A stretch of 64,000 nt of DNA. It comes from an uncultured Ezakiella sp. Lineage in GTDB: Bacteria; Bacillota; Clostridia; Tissierellales; Peptoniphilaceae. How positions within the stretch are numbered: the stretch's first letter is position 1; every line of letters starts with the position of its first letter. The stretch is taken from assembly GCF_943913045.1 (NCBI RefSeq), contig NZ_CALTVH010000008.1:1-64000 (forward strand). Direction: 5' to 3'. The notes beneath the pieces were generated by a model, which was given only the letters and a program-made list of their open reading frames with translations, did not search any database and was not told the origin of the DNA. Below, piece after piece: positions 51,746-60,730 of this stretch. The translations under genes and the position numbers were made by a program.

Positions 51746-52827
51746 AAAAAGTTATAGTGGGCCTATCGGGAGGCGTTGACTCAGCGGTAGCTGCCCTGCT
51801 TTTAAAAAAACAAGGCTATGATGTTAGCGGAATATTTATGAAAAACTGGGAGGACGACGACGAGAACTGCACGGCCGAAATAGATTACAAGGATGCGGTC
51901 AAGGTCGCAGAAAAAATCGATATCCCCTATTACTCTGTAAATTTTGAAAAAGAATACAAGGACAGGGTCTTCTCATATTTTCTTGACGAATATGCTAAGG
52001 GCCGGACACCAAATCCAGACATCATGTGCAACAAGGAAATAAAATTCAAGGCTTTTTTGGACTACGCATTAAAACTCGGCGCAGACTATGTAGCGACTGG
52101 CCACTACGCACGCATTGGCAGGGATGAAAATGGCAATGCCCTCCTCCTTCGCGGCGTGGACACAAATAAAGACCAATCCTATTTTTTATCTGCACTTTCA
52201 AATGACCAGATTAAATACGTCCTCTTTCCTGTGGGCGAGCTAACCAAAAAAGAAGTGCGGGCCATCGCCCACGAATACGATTTGCCAAACGCCGACCGCA
52301 AGGACTCGACTGGCATTTGTTTTATTGGCGAAAGAAATTTTGACGAATTCTTATCGCAATTTTTAAAGCCCAATCCCGGCAATATCGTAACAACTGAAGG
52401 CAAAGTTATGGGCCAGCACGATGGACTCATGTTTCACACAATCGGACAAAGAAAGGGACTCGGTATTGGCGGACCTGGCGAACCATGGTTTGTCTGTGGC
52501 AAAAATATTAAGACCAATGAACTTATAATTTGCCAGGGCGAAGATAATCCACTTTTATTTTCAAATAGACTAATAGCGTCTGGCTTTTCAAGTCCGGTCA
52601 AAGATTTCGAGAAGATTGATCGCGACTGCGTGGCAAAGTTCCGTTATCGTCAAAAGGACAACCCCTGCCATGTGCATTTCTTAGATGACAATAAAGTCGA
52701 AATCACCTACGACCATGTAAAGAGCGTAACCCCCGGCCAACAAGCCGTCCTCTACGACGGCGATGTATGTATAGGTAGCGCCGTCATCGACGAAGTCTAC
52801 AGGGACGATTTGAGATTGCAATTATAA
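51742..52827 (+). CDS. mnmA: tRNA 2-thiouridine(34) synthase MnmA
   Basis: Thiolates U34 of Lys, Glu and Gln tRNAs. The PP-loop motif VIVGLSGGVDSAVAALLLKK is at the N-terminus. Catalytic cysteines are in NPDIMCNKEIKF (about 97) and TGICFIGERNFDEFLSQFL (about 194); TGHYARIG and FHTIGQRKGLGIGG are also typical. Length 361 is normal. Translation is coupled to the desulfurase by a 4-base overlap. Confidence 0.96.
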   Translation: MKKVIVGLSGGVDSAVAALLLKKQGYDVSGIFMKNWEDDDENCTAEIDYKDAVKVAEKIDIPYYSVNFEKEYKDRVFSYFLDEYAKGRTPNPDIMCNKEIKFKAFLDYALKLGADYVATGHYARIGRDENGNALLLRGVDTNKDQSYFLSALSNDQIKYVLFPVGELTKKEVRAIAHEYDLPNADRKDSTGICFIGERNFDEFLSQFLKPNPGNIVTTEGKVMGQHDGLMFHTIGQRKGLGIGGPGEPWFVCGKNIKTNELIICQGEDNPLLFSNRLIASGFSSPVKDFEKIDRDCVAKFRYRQKDNPCHVHFLDDNKVEITYDHVKSVTPGQQAVLYDGDVCIGSAVIDEVYRDDLRLQL

Positions 52828-52836
52828 TAATTTATT

Positions 52837-52869
52837 AATCTCTTGCAAATTTTTGCAAGAGATTTTTTA
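52837..52869 (+). terminator. Intrinsic terminator of mnmA
   Basis: AATCTCTTGCAAA and TTTGCAAGAGATT form a near-perfect stem followed by TTTTTAT. Confidence 0.88.
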
Positions 52870-52898
52870 TTGGCCTAGCTTTTGGGTATATTTATAAT
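52870..52898 (+). promoter_or_regulatory. Promoter of the 122-residue protein gene
   Basis: TTGGCC (52870-52875) and TATAAT (52893-52898), 17-base spacer. Confidence 0.65.
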
Positions 52899-52956
52899 GT
52901 AAGACAATAAACTAACGAGATTAAAAAATCTTTTCACAAAACAAAGGAGAAATTAA

Positions 52957-53325
52957 ATGACTGACAAAGATTTAAAAAAATTAGACCAAGAAAAAGATAC
53001 CAAGGAAATCGAAGAATTAAAAAAAATTAAAGCAGATGACTTAAAAGAACATGAACTAAATAAAAGCGAAGCTTTAACTACTCCAGAAGGCGCTTCTTCA
53101 TTTATCGATAACGAAGTAAATGCAAAAGCTGCAAGCGTAAATGTCAACCAACCAAATGTAGTTACAGGCGAAGAAGCAGAAAAATTAGAAAAAGAAATGA
53201 AAGAAGGCAAAAAAGAAAACAGCGATCACTTGGCAGATGCTCACGACAAGGCCTTTAAAGAAATTGACAAGGCTCAAGCAGATGCTGAGCTGGCAAAGAA
53301 AATGGCAGAAAAAAATAATATCTAA
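52957..53325 (+). CDS. Hypothetical charged protein, 122 residues
   Basis: No family recognised. It is rich in Lys, Glu, Asp and Ala, without cysteine, tryptophan or membrane segments; residues 1-40 and 75-120 are likely helical and may form coiled coils, and the middle is Asn/Val-rich (ASVNVNQPNVVTGEEAEKLE). Such composition suits an abundant soluble, partly disordered protein. It has its own promoter, an AAAGGAG site and a strong terminator, so it is a real single-gene unit. Confidence 0.75.
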   Translation: MTDKDLKKLDQEKDTKEIEELKKIKADDLKEHELNKSEALTTPEGASSFIDNEVNAKAASVNVNQPNVVTGEEAEKLEKEMKEGKKENSDHLADAHDKAFKEIDKAQADAELAKKMAEKNNI

Positions 53326-53333
53326 AAAAATTA

Positions 53334-53357
53334 AGTGGCCCAAGGCCACTTTTTTTG
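53334..53357 (+). terminator. Intrinsic terminator of the 122-residue protein gene
   Basis: AGTGGCC-CAA-GGCCACT followed by seven T residues. Confidence 0.9.
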
Positions 53358-53440
53358 TGCAATTATTTGTCAAATCAAATAAAATTTTGAATCTAATATT
53401 TATTTATACCAATGGAATTTATCTATTAGATCGCTTTGCG

Positions 53441-53465
53441 GCTGTAGGGGCGACTTTATGTGGCC
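53441..53465 (+). repeat. REP-like repeat, left of the transposase
   Basis: A GTAG tetranucleotide leads into an imperfect palindrome, GGGCGAC-TTTAT-GTGGCCC (one mismatch). A 25-bp exact reverse complement lies at 54182-54206 on the other side of the transposase gene. Confidence 0.8.
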
Positions 53466-53504
53466 CGGAAAATATCGATTACACCGTAGGTGTATGAGAT
53501 ATTT

Positions 53505-54044
53505 TTAATTGTTTTCTTTCTCCATCAATTTGCGACGTTCAATCTCTGCTTCACGGTTCCATTTTGCCAACAAAAGCTTAAATGATGCAGCTCTTGGATT
53601 ATTGACTATGTAATTATAACAATCTTCCAACTCCTTGCCATTGCGTATTACATGGTCATAATAATAATTTTGCCATAATTTTTTGTTATAAGCTGGCAAT
53701 TTGTTTTGCCTAACCAAATTATTATAGTCCTTAGAAATTAAAACCTTATATTTGCTAATAATATTATTCAAATGAATTTTACCTTCGCTATCATTCGAAA
53801 CGATAAAATGAACATGGTCAGGCATTGTGCAATAAACATCAAAGTAAATGCCTGGAAATTCATATTCCAATGTTTTGTATGTATTTTCAAATATTTTTTC
53901 TAATTCATCATTAAGGTAAATAAACTCAGAATCTTGAACATGACCGAATAATTTCTGACGATTATATGTACATATTGTTATAAAATATGGACCAAATCTA
54001 TTATATGAAAAATTCTTCAATCTTATGCTTTTACGAGTATACAT
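53505..54044 (-). CDS. REP-associated tyrosine transposase (RAYT, IS200-like)
   Basis: Y1-family HUH transposase that acts on single-stranded hairpins. The 179-residue protein has the N-terminal RLKNFSYNRFGPYFITICTY, the HUH pair in CTMPDHVHFIVSND and the catalytic-tyrosine helix region DCYNYIVNNPRAASF. The ATG at 54044 follows GGAGG at 7 bases; a longer frame to 54092 lacks a ribosome site. The gene lies between inverted REP-like repeats, the usual arrangement for domesticated RAYT genes. Confidence 0.88.
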   Translation of the reverse strand: MYTRKSIRLKNFSYNRFGPYFITICTYNRQKLFGHVQDSEFIYLNDELEKIFENTYKTLEYEFPGIYFDVYCTMPDHVHFIVSNDSEGKIHLNNIISKYKVLISKDYNNLVRQNKLPAYNKKLWQNYYYDHVIRNGKELEDCYNYIVNNPRAASFKLLLAKWNREAEIERRKLMEKENN

Positions 54045-54181
54045 CTTATTCCTCCGTGTTATTATATTATCATAACAAACATTTATATTCAATATTGTGA
54101 ATGAGAAAAGGGATATTCTATTTTAATAGCTTTATTTCTTTTAAAAACAACTCACGCCCACTAGGAGCGATCATTGTTTTT

Positions 54182-54206
54182 CGGGCCACATAAAGTCGCC
54201 CCTACA
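54182..54206 (-). repeat. REP-like repeat, right of the transposase
   Basis: Exact reverse complement of 53441-53465, with the GTAG foot facing outward. Next to it, AGCGATC (54166-54172) mirrors GATCGCT at 53428-53434, but on the inner instead of the outer side. Confidence 0.8.
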
Positions 54207-54280
54207 AACGTGCTGAATAATATTGAGTGCGATATTAATTTTGAAACATTCTTAAATTTACATCCATAAAATTTTACATA

Positions 54281-54308
54281 AAAAAGACGAGCAAACGCCC
54301 GCCTCATC
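54281..54308 (-). terminator. Intrinsic terminator of the YbjQ-like gene
   Basis: GATGAGGC and GCTCGTC pair on the minus strand (one G-U), followed by TTTTTTATG. Confidence 0.75.
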
Positions 54309-54316
54309 TTTAAATA

Positions 54317-54637
54317 TTATTTTAATCTTACTGCTGTTCCGGAAACTGTGACCATTAGCATTGACCCGCCTTGGCCCAATACTTCATAGTCCATCTTGCA
54401 TCCAACAACTGCGTCTGCCCCCATCCTCCTGGCTCTTTCTTCAATTTCATCTAAGGCTTCCTCTCTGGCCCGCATGAGTTCATCTTCATAGCCAGCACTC
54501 CGTCCGCCAAAAATATCCCTTAGGCCTGCGCCCAGGTCCTTTAAAAAGTTAACGCCGCTAACTACTTCGCCAAAGACAATGCCCATGTATTCAGAAATTT
54601 CTCTGCCTTCTATATTTTGTGTTGTTGTAATAATCAT
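54317..54637 (-). CDS. YbjQ/UPF0145 family protein
   Basis: A 106-residue protein of the UPF0145 (YbjQ) family, a pentameric cytosolic protein sometimes called a heavy-metal-binding domain, with no firm function. The family signature is plain: TTTQNIEGREISEYMGIVFG at the N-terminus, REEALDEIEERARRMGADAV and VSGTAVRL at the end. Stand-alone gene, divergent from the PII-like gene. Confidence 0.9.
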   Translation of the reverse strand: MIITTTQNIEGREISEYMGIVFGEVVSGVNFLKDLGAGLRDIFGGRSAGYEDELMRAREEALDEIEERARRMGADAVVGCKMDYEVLGQGGSMLMVTVSGTAVRLK

Positions 54638-54733
54638 TTTAACTCACCTCTCAATCTATATATACCACAATTTTTAAAATTTTAATTTTACAAAAATATA
54701 AGCAGGCCAAAATAAATTCCCTTGGCCAAAAAC

Positions 54734-54762
54734 TTGCAAAAATAACGCAATAGGAGTATATT
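54734..54762 (+). promoter_or_regulatory. Promoter of the PII-like/antiporter operon
   Basis: TTGCAA (54734-54739) and TATATT (54757-54762), 17-base spacer. Confidence 0.55.
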
Positions 54763-54784
54763 AGTATCCAGGAGGAAATGAACA

Positions 54785-55120
54785 GTGAAAGCATTATTTA
54801 TAGTTATTAATCACGAAGATCACTTTAACGAACTTTTAAAAGAATTTGCCTCATCAGGCATAACTGGAGGAACCATTCTGGAAAGCGAAGGACTGGCAGC
54901 CTCTCAAGCTGAACAAGCACCAGAGCTTGGCATGAATTATTTTAGGCTCTTTTTAAACCAAGGCAGGCCTTACAACAAGACCATCTTTTTGATTGCAGAA
55001 GGTGAACAACTTGAAAAAGCCAAAAACTGCGTCAGAAAAGTCGTCGGTAGTTTAGGCAAGGAAAATGTCGGCATCATGTTTACCGTGGATGTAGACTCCT
55101 TTGAAGGCTTGACTAAGTAG
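54785..55120 (+). CDS. PII-like small regulatory protein, probable partner of antiporter
   Basis: A 111-residue soluble protein starting with GTG, nine bases after AGGAGG. The pattern (beta strand KALFIVINHEDHF, helix NELLKEFASSGITGGTILES, long loop, strand KTIFLIAEGEQLEKAKNCVR) resembles the ferredoxin-like fold of PII/CutA-type proteins. The T-loop region (about 42-62) is Ala/Glu/Gln-rich. It lies 11 bases before a CPA2 antiporter gene, the arrangement known for PII-like proteins that gate membrane transporters. Family assignment is from pattern and context, not from a strong motif. Confidence 0.6.
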   Translation: MKALFIVINHEDHFNELLKEFASSGITGGTILESEGLAASQAEQAPELGMNYFRLFLNQGRPYNKTIFLIAEGEQLEKAKNCVRKVVGSLGKENVGIMFTVDVDSFEGLTK

Positions 55121-55131
55121 GTGGGAAATAG

Positions 55132-56310
55132 ATGGAACCAATACTTTATTTATCAATCCTGCTCTTGTCAGGATTAATCGTCGCCCGCCTATTGGGCAAA
55201 TTAAAATTCCCAGATGTAACTGGTTACCTAATCGCAGGTATACTTATAGGCCCATCTGTTATCGGGCTCATTCCAGCAGATGGCGTTAAACAAATGGAAA
55301 TAGTCAGCCAAGTTGCCCTTAGCTTCATTGCATTTTCAGTCGGCAGTGAAATGAATTTAAGGCAAATCAAAAAAATCGGATCAAAAATTATCCTAGTTAC
55401 TTTTTGTGAAGCCTTAGGCGGCATGCTAGTGGTAACCCTGGCCATGCTCTTGATTTTTAAAACAGACGTGGCCTTTGCCATTACCCTAGGCAGCATCGCT
55501 TCGGCAACAGCGCCTGCAGCTACACTTATGGTCATCAGACAATACCAAGCCAAAGGTGATTTGGTAGACGTTTTGATCCCAGTTGTAGCCCTTGACGACG
55601 CAGTTTGCATCATGGCCTTTGGTGTTGCATCATCAATCGCAACCGCCATCCTATCTGGCCGTGCACTCAGCATGAATACCATGCTATTAAAACCCCTTAG
55701 TGAAATTGCCTTGGCAATTATAATCGGCCTGGCAGGCGGCCTTGTCTATATACTTCTCGGCAAAAAAGTTAGAAACAATGAAGAAAATCTAACCTTTACA
55801 CTTGCCATGATCTTTGCTATAACGGCAGCGGCCTTTGCCCTAAAGCTATCGTCACTACTGACACTTATGACCATGGGTATCGTAATTGCAAACTTTGGTA
55901 GGGTTAACAGAAAATATCTAGAACTTATAAACACAGTTACCCCACCAATCTTTGTCGCCTTTTTCGTTTTGAGCGGCGCCGATCTTAATCTCGCCGACCT
56001 CAAGACAGTTGGCGTCCTCGGAATCGCCTATGTAATTGCAAGGCTTATCGGTAAGATTTCAGGTGCATATTTTTCCACCAAGGCCACAGGCTTCCCAAAC
56101 CACGTATCCAAATACCTGGGACTCACACTGGCCCCACAAGCTGGTGTTGCAATCGGCCTTAGCCTGATCGCTTCACAAATAATTCCAGACCCACACGGCG
56201 CACAAATCCGCACAGTCGTCTTGGGTGCAACAATTATTTACGAGCTCACAGGACCACTCGTTGCAAAGTATGCCCTCAAAAAATCCGGCTGCATTGCAAG
56301 CGACAAATAA
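55132..56310 (+). CDS. Monovalent cation:proton antiporter, CPA2 family
   Basis: A 392-residue membrane protein with eleven to thirteen helices and the CPA2 plan: FPDVTGYLIAGILIGPSVIG early on, the core region IPVVALDDAVCIMAFGVASS with the Asp-Asp pair, and LGLTLAPQAGVAIGLSLIAS near the end. It lacks the C-terminal TrkA-N/RCK domain of Kef proteins; the separately encoded PII-like protein may take over control. Ion specificity (sodium or potassium) cannot be decided from sequence. Confidence 0.87.
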   Translation: MEPILYLSILLLSGLIVARLLGKLKFPDVTGYLIAGILIGPSVIGLIPADGVKQMEIVSQVALSFIAFSVGSEMNLRQIKKIGSKIILVTFCEALGGMLVVTLAMLLIFKTDVAFAITLGSIASATAPAATLMVIRQYQAKGDLVDVLIPVVALDDAVCIMAFGVASSIATAILSGRALSMNTMLLKPLSEIALAIIIGLAGGLVYILLGKKVRNNEENLTFTLAMIFAITAAAFALKLSSLLTLMTMGIVIANFGRVNRKYLELINTVTPPIFVAFFVLSGADLNLADLKTVGVLGIAYVIARLIGKISGAYFSTKATGFPNHVSKYLGLTLAPQAGVAIGLSLIASQIIPDPHGAQIRTVVLGATIIYELTGPLVAKYALKKSGCIASDK

Positions 56311-56360
56311 AATTATTTGCAAAAACACTTACAAAATAATTTTTAAAAACATAAAAGCAA

Positions 56361-56393
56361 AAGCGTGAGAAAAAATTCTCACGCTTCTTTTTT
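56361..56393. terminator. Bidirectional terminator between antiporter and GNAT genes
   Basis: AAGCGTGAGAA and TTCTCACGCTT form an 11-bp stem; the plus-strand side continues TCTTTTTT and the minus-strand side TTGCTTTTATG. Confidence 0.88.
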
Positions 56394-56397
56394 GCCG

Positions 56398-56841
56398 TCA
56401 ATTAAATTTATAAATATAATCTTCCTCGCCAATTTTTTCAAAGCCCACAAGAGTAAAAACCCTCTGACTCTGCTTGTTAAAAGGATAAATGCAGGCCCTT
56501 ACTTCCCCCATGCCCTTGTCCTTGGCCAGGTCCAATATATTTTTAATAACCCGCCTGCCAATGCCCCTGTTCTGATTTTCCTTTGAGATAACAATGGCAA
56601 TTTCTCCATCATCTTTCAAGGAAACATCGCCCACCAGGGCCGACTTGTACTCCACATAATAGACCTCCCCGTGACTGGTTAAATAATCATACATACGATT
56701 TAGCCGGTCAAGATCATAGACAAAATCAATATCGTCCACCTGCTTGCAGACATCCTTGTCCTGGTACCATTTAATGGCCACATCATTATTCTTATAATAT
56801 GGAATCAGCCTAATATCCTCATCCACAATACGAATTTCCAT
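56398..56841 (-). CDS. GNAT family N-acetyltransferase
   Basis: A 147-residue acetyltransferase. The acetyl-CoA binding motif is VISKENQNRGIGRRVIKNIL (about 83-102), and the final strand-turn NKQSQRVFTLVGFEKIGEED is typical. The acceptor cannot be predicted. It has GGAGG before the ATG and a terminator on each side, so it is transcribed on its own or by read-through from the DUF2254 gene. Confidence 0.87.
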   Translation of the reverse strand: MEIRIVDEDIRLIPYYKNNDVAIKWYQDKDVCKQVDDIDFVYDLDRLNRMYDYLTSHGEVYYVEYKSALVGDVSLKDDGEIAIVISKENQNRGIGRRVIKNILDLAKDKGMGEVRACIYPFNKQSQRVFTLVGFEKIGEEDYIYKFN

Positions 56842-56860
56842 AGGTCCTCCTTAAAAGTAA

Positions 56861-56884
56861 AAGGCTTCACAAAACTGAAGCCTT
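56861..56884 (-). terminator. Intrinsic terminator of the DUF2254 gene
   Basis: AAGGCTTCA and TGAAGCCTT pair around six bases; on the minus strand TTACTTTT follows. Confidence 0.78.
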
Positions 56885-56895
56885 ACAAAAATAAA

Positions 56896-58197
56896 TCAAT
56901 CCAAATTATCAGTTAGCTGGTAAAAATTATCCTTCAAAGATTTTAAGTGATTTTTATCCATGTCGCTCGCCATTGAGTCCATAAAAATCTCATAGGCTTC
57001 GTCGTAAAACTTCTTGACCTCTTGAGATGAGTTTTGGCTTGAATGCATAAAAATCAGGTTAAGGCCATTTAAAATATTTCTGGCAACGCTAGGGTCTTCC
57101 TTGCCATAATGAATGAGCTGGTAAAAATTAAAGTAAAGCTCATCATGAACGGTAAATTCCTTGTAGATAATCTTGGATGAATCATCCAAGACCTTGACCT
57201 TGTAATTGGACTTGTGGGAAAAGAGCACTGACAAGAGCATAGAAATTTTTCTGATACATATAATGGCAGTGTTGGGATCGTTGATGCCGGGACTAATAGC
57301 CCTCAGAGCAATTTCAACCAAGTTCTTGACCTCGTGCCTGTAATCGTTGGTGTCATTTGGCGACTCACTGTAGATAAAGCATGATGAAATTTTCTCTGCA
57401 AGATCGTCCGCCTTGTCGTACTCGGCCTCCCTGATATCTATATTTAAATTGGCCACATTCATGCCACGAACCAAATAATCCCCCACCTTGTAGTTGATCA
57501 TTAGTGACAGCTGGCCGTCCTTTAAAATATTGGCTAGTTTGTCCTCATCAACTGCATAGAGATAACCCGAATCCTTGGCGTAAATCCTAGTAATATCCTG
57601 ATCATACTCCTCCAGAGAAAAATCCGTAGAGATCGTATCATCCAAAGAAGCGTCAGTCTCCACGCACTTTAAAGCCCGGTCATAAATATCCTCTATAACA
57701 TCCCTGGCCTTGATCGATTTTAAAACCGTCTTTACAAACAAAATAAAATAAATCATCGAGGCCATGGCGTACAAAATTCCAATACTGCCCGATATAACCT
57801 TAACCTTGTCTGGCACATTTTGAATCATCAAAAGAGAAAAAATCGAATAGAAAAATCCTCCAATGAAAATTCCAAAGAGGCTGAGCACATAGGGCTTGTC
57901 GATAAACTTTTGCATGGCCCTAGGCGTAAAGGAATTGGCGTATTGATTTAAAATACTCAAGATCGTCGTCAAAGTAAAAGTCGTAACCGTCAAAAATACA
58001 CCAGCCAAGGTCGTCAGAAAAGTCGTCGACACATCCTTGGATAGCATAAGCTGGTCGGGCACAAACTGCCTAAATTCAAAACCCCGGTAGTCAATAAAAT
58101 ATGACACAATCAAAAGTAAAAACGATATAAAAGTAAAGCTAGTAATATTTAGCATATTCCTATTCTTTGCAATCTTCATCTTAATCTTTGTCAGCAT
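56896..58197 (-). CDS. DUF2254 membrane protein
   Basis: A 433-residue protein of the DUF2254 family. Four membrane helices occupy the first 165 residues (including FLTTLAGVFLTVTTFTLTTI, the family signature SFTPRAMQKF, and FGIFIGGFFYSIFSLLMI). A long soluble C-terminal part has the conserved VEIALRAISPGINDPNTAII segment. Function unknown. The ATG at 58197 follows GAGGG at 7-8 bases; the longer frame to 58245 has no site. Confidence 0.88.
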   Translation of the reverse strand: MLTKIKMKIAKNRNMLNITSFTFISFLLLIVSYFIDYRGFEFRQFVPDQLMLSKDVSTTFLTTLAGVFLTVTTFTLTTILSILNQYANSFTPRAMQKFIDKPYVLSLFGIFIGGFFYSIFSLLMIQNVPDKVKVISGSIGILYAMASMIYFILFVKTVLKSIKARDVIEDIYDRALKCVETDASLDDTISTDFSLEEYDQDITRIYAKDSGYLYAVDEDKLANILKDGQLSLMINYKVGDYLVRGMNVANLNIDIREAEYDKADDLAEKISSCFIYSESPNDTNDYRHEVKNLVEIALRAISPGINDPNTAIICIRKISMLLSVLFSHKSNYKVKVLDDSSKIIYKEFTVHDELYFNFYQLIHYGKEDPSVARNILNGLNLIFMHSSQNSSQEVKKFYDEAYEIFMDSMASDMDKNHLKSLKDNFYQLTDNLD

Positions 58198-58287
58198 AAC
58201 AAATCCCTCTTTAAAAATATTTTCTATAAAATAATTATACCTCAAAAAATAAGAATTGGCAAAATTTCACCCACGCTCTGGAATTCC

Positions 58288-58324
58288 CAAAAAATAAAGC
58301 CCCTTAAATTTTATTTTAAGGGGC
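58288..58324 (-). terminator. Intrinsic terminator of the YkvI-like gene
   Basis: GCCCCTTAAA and TTTAAGGGGC pair; on the minus strand TTTATTTTTTGGG follows. Confidence 0.85.
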
Positions 58325-58351
58325 AATAAATTTACATATAATTTTTTAAAA

Positions 58352-59599
58352 TCAAACTTCCTCATTCATTTCTTCTTCGATTTCTTCTTCAATTTCCTCT
58401 GCAATCTCTTCTTTAATTTTCTTATTGTCTATAATGGATGATTCAGCTAATCTTTCTAGTCTCTCCTTGTCTTTTTTGTTAAAGACTAGGTCGTCATCTA
58501 ACTTTTTCCTGGTCAGGTGGCTCATCTTTGCTCTTTTTCTGTGCTCAAATTTAATTTCTTCCTTTTCTCTAAGCCAGGCCACAACCAGTATTATTACCAG
58601 AGTCAAGCCAATAAAACCAAGTATAGGATAGAGGATCGACATGAGTTTTTTAAAACCAAGAAAAGATAGGCCAAAGCCTGCAAAGGTAAAGATAATCAAA
58701 TTTCCTTTAAATCTTCTCTCATTTGATGACAGCCTTTTGGCCGCCGAATAAAAAAGGGATATGGCCGTGTTAAAGATCATGCCAAATATTATTACAGACA
58801 TAATAAGTCCCAAGATTGGGTTTATGTCTTTTAAAATTATTTGCATGGGAATGTCTGAATCCTTTACTCTTTCAAGGGCAATAAAAGTTGTCAGCCCTAT
58901 GAGTCCGGTTAATAGGGCTACCAAAAATCCTCCAATCAGTCCAGTGTTTCCAGCCTCTGATGAGTCAGTGTTCCTGCCACCCAGGACGAAGGCCATGGAT
59001 ATGCAAGACATCATGCACATACCAAAATAATTTAAGCTAGATAAAACTACATTTGGCAAGGCCGGCCTTAAAGTTTTGCCCAAGGCATCAAGAACAACAA
59101 AATCCGGGCTCTCAACCGCAATGGTATAGGCAGCACCAATCAAGGAAAAAATTAATACAAGTGGCGTAAAAGAGCCTATAACCTTTGTAACCTTATCAAA
59201 GTCAAGCATACCAACCCCTATAATTAAAATCGTGCAAATCAAAGAACCCATCCAAGTGGCCAGACCAAATTGCTGGTTCAAAATCGATCCCGCCCCGGCT
59301 ATCATTACAAAGCCCATCAAAAAACAATTTAGTATCAGGGCAAAGTCCATAAAATTAGTCAGATATTTTTGGGAAAGCTCTTCCAAAACATCAATATGAC
59401 TGTCTGCTATAAAATGGCTGCCCATCTGCAAAATAATTCCACCCAGGAAAATATGCAAAAGGCCAACCCCGGCCAGGCCGATCATGCCCTTAATCCCAAA
59501 GGGCGCAAAATACTGAATAGCCTCCTGCCCACTTGCAAGGCCCGCTCCTGTAAGCACGCCAACATAGGCAAGAACTATATTAAATTTCTTTTTCTTCAT
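58352..59599 (-). CDS. YkvI-like membrane permease with acidic tail
   Basis: A polytopic protein of about 415 residues with ten to twelve helices, beginning FNIVLAYVGVLTGAGLASGQ as in the YkvI/COG3949 group of amino-acid-transporter-like proteins (LeuT fold). The last 65 residues are cytoplasmic and charged, ending in a Glu-rich run (EEIAEEIEEEIEEEMNEEV). The ATG at 59599 follows AAGGAG; a GTG at 59650 would add 17 polar residues. Substrate unknown. Confidence 0.8.
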   Translation of the reverse strand: MKKKKFNIVLAYVGVLTGAGLASGQEAIQYFAPFGIKGMIGLAGVGLLHIFLGGIILQMGSHFIADSHIDVLEELSQKYLTNFMDFALILNCFLMGFVMIAGAGSILNQQFGLATWMGSLICTILIIGVGMLDFDKVTKVIGSFTPLVLIFSLIGAAYTIAVESPDFVVLDALGKTLRPALPNVVLSSLNYFGMCMMSCISMAFVLGGRNTDSSEAGNTGLIGGFLVALLTGLIGLTTFIALERVKDSDIPMQIILKDINPILGLIMSVIIFGMIFNTAISLFYSAAKRLSSNERRFKGNLIIFTFAGFGLSFLGFKKLMSILYPILGFIGLTLVIILVVAWLREKEEIKFEHRKRAKMSHLTRKKLDDDLVFNKKDKERLERLAESSIIDNKKIKEEIAEEIEEEIEEEMNEEV

Positions 59600-59694
59600 T
59601 AAATCTCCTTCATTCATTTCATTTTTATTTGTGTTTTCAGTTTCTAGCACAAAGTAAATATTATAACAGTTTTAAAAACTTTTTTCAAAATTTT

Positions 59695-60666
59695 CTAAAA
59701 ATTTACATCCGGCTTGCATTTATTTTTGATGCAAGTGCTGATATTTATAAATTGGTCCAGGCTCCTAAAGACCTGAAAAACCGCAGACCGAATGGCAAAG
59801 TCCTCGTGACTTTGCGGCAGGCCCATCATGTGAAAGTGGTCCTTCAAATAATCAATCCTCTCCTTAACCCCCTCTATATCCCCATCTTTTGATAAATTTT
59901 CCGAAGTCCTAATCAAAACCTCCGAAATATATTTGCCGTCCGAATACTCAGGCGGTATGGATTTTAAATTATAATACATATCCTCCAAGAGGGCCATCTC
60001 GTTTTCTCTTAAGTGCAGAGAATAAAGGACCTCTCCACTGTTTGCAATCATATTATCCGTTTCAATAACCGCCAGCTCAACCGCCGTAGAAATATCCGCC
60101 CTCAAAGCCTTAAGCTTATCCTCGTGGATACTCACATCCAAGTCCTCCACCAAATACCTGCCAAAAAGATTTAAAATCTCCTTCATATCTTTGTCGATCT
60201 GATCAACCAGCTTGGTCAATTTCACCTGACTATTTGGCGCGTAAAAATTTGTCAGCATGGCAAAACCCGTCCCAATAAAAACCAGGGCCAGCTCATTTAA
60301 AATAATGGGCAAAGTCACCTGGCCAAAGGCAATTAGGTGAGTAACCAAAACACTCGAAGGCCCAAGTCCCAGCTCGATTTGTTGAAAAAATGAAAGCGGG
60401 ACAAAAATCAATAAATACAAACCAAAAACCCAAGTGTTGTAGCCAAGGGTCTCAAATAAAAATCCACCAATGAGTAAGGCAATCATAGCCGATACAGCCC
60501 TCTTCAAAGCCCCCTCCTTGGTCGCCCGCCTCGTTTCAAATATATTCAAAATTGCAATAATGCCCGCCGCAGCCGCAAAATCAAGGGCCAGCTGCTCAGC
60601 CACAATAATCGATAAAATAGCAGCAAAAGCCGTCTTAACAGTCCTAATTAAAAGCGATTTACTCAT
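59695..60666 (-). CDS. Aromatic acid exporter family (ArAE/DUF939) protein
   Basis: A 323-residue membrane protein. Six helices in the first 150 residues carry the family's ILNIFETRRATKEGALKRAV motif; the remaining part is a cytoplasmic helical domain (NLFGRYLVEDLDVSIHEDKL). Related proteins export aromatic acids or are uncharacterised. The ATG at 60666 follows AGGAGG; the TTG at 60669 is too close. The region 59600-59694 before it holds no other feature. Confidence 0.82.
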   Translation of the reverse strand: MSKSLLIRTVKTAFAAILSIIVAEQLALDFAAAAGIIAILNIFETRRATKEGALKRAVSAMIALLIGGFLFETLGYNTWVFGLYLLIFVPLSFFQQIELGLGPSSVLVTHLIAFGQVTLPIILNELALVFIGTGFAMLTNFYAPNSQVKLTKLVDQIDKDMKEILNLFGRYLVEDLDVSIHEDKLKALRADISTAVELAVIETDNMIANSGEVLYSLHLRENEMALLEDMYYNLKSIPPEYSDGKYISEVLIRTSENLSKDGDIEGVKERIDYLKDHFHMMGLPQSHEDFAIRSAVFQVFRSLDQFINISTCIKNKCKPDVNF

Positions 60667-60730
60667 CAAGCCCTCCTTTAACTAAAACAATTATACCTAA
60701 AGACTCAAGTATATACAAGCAAAGGCAAAT

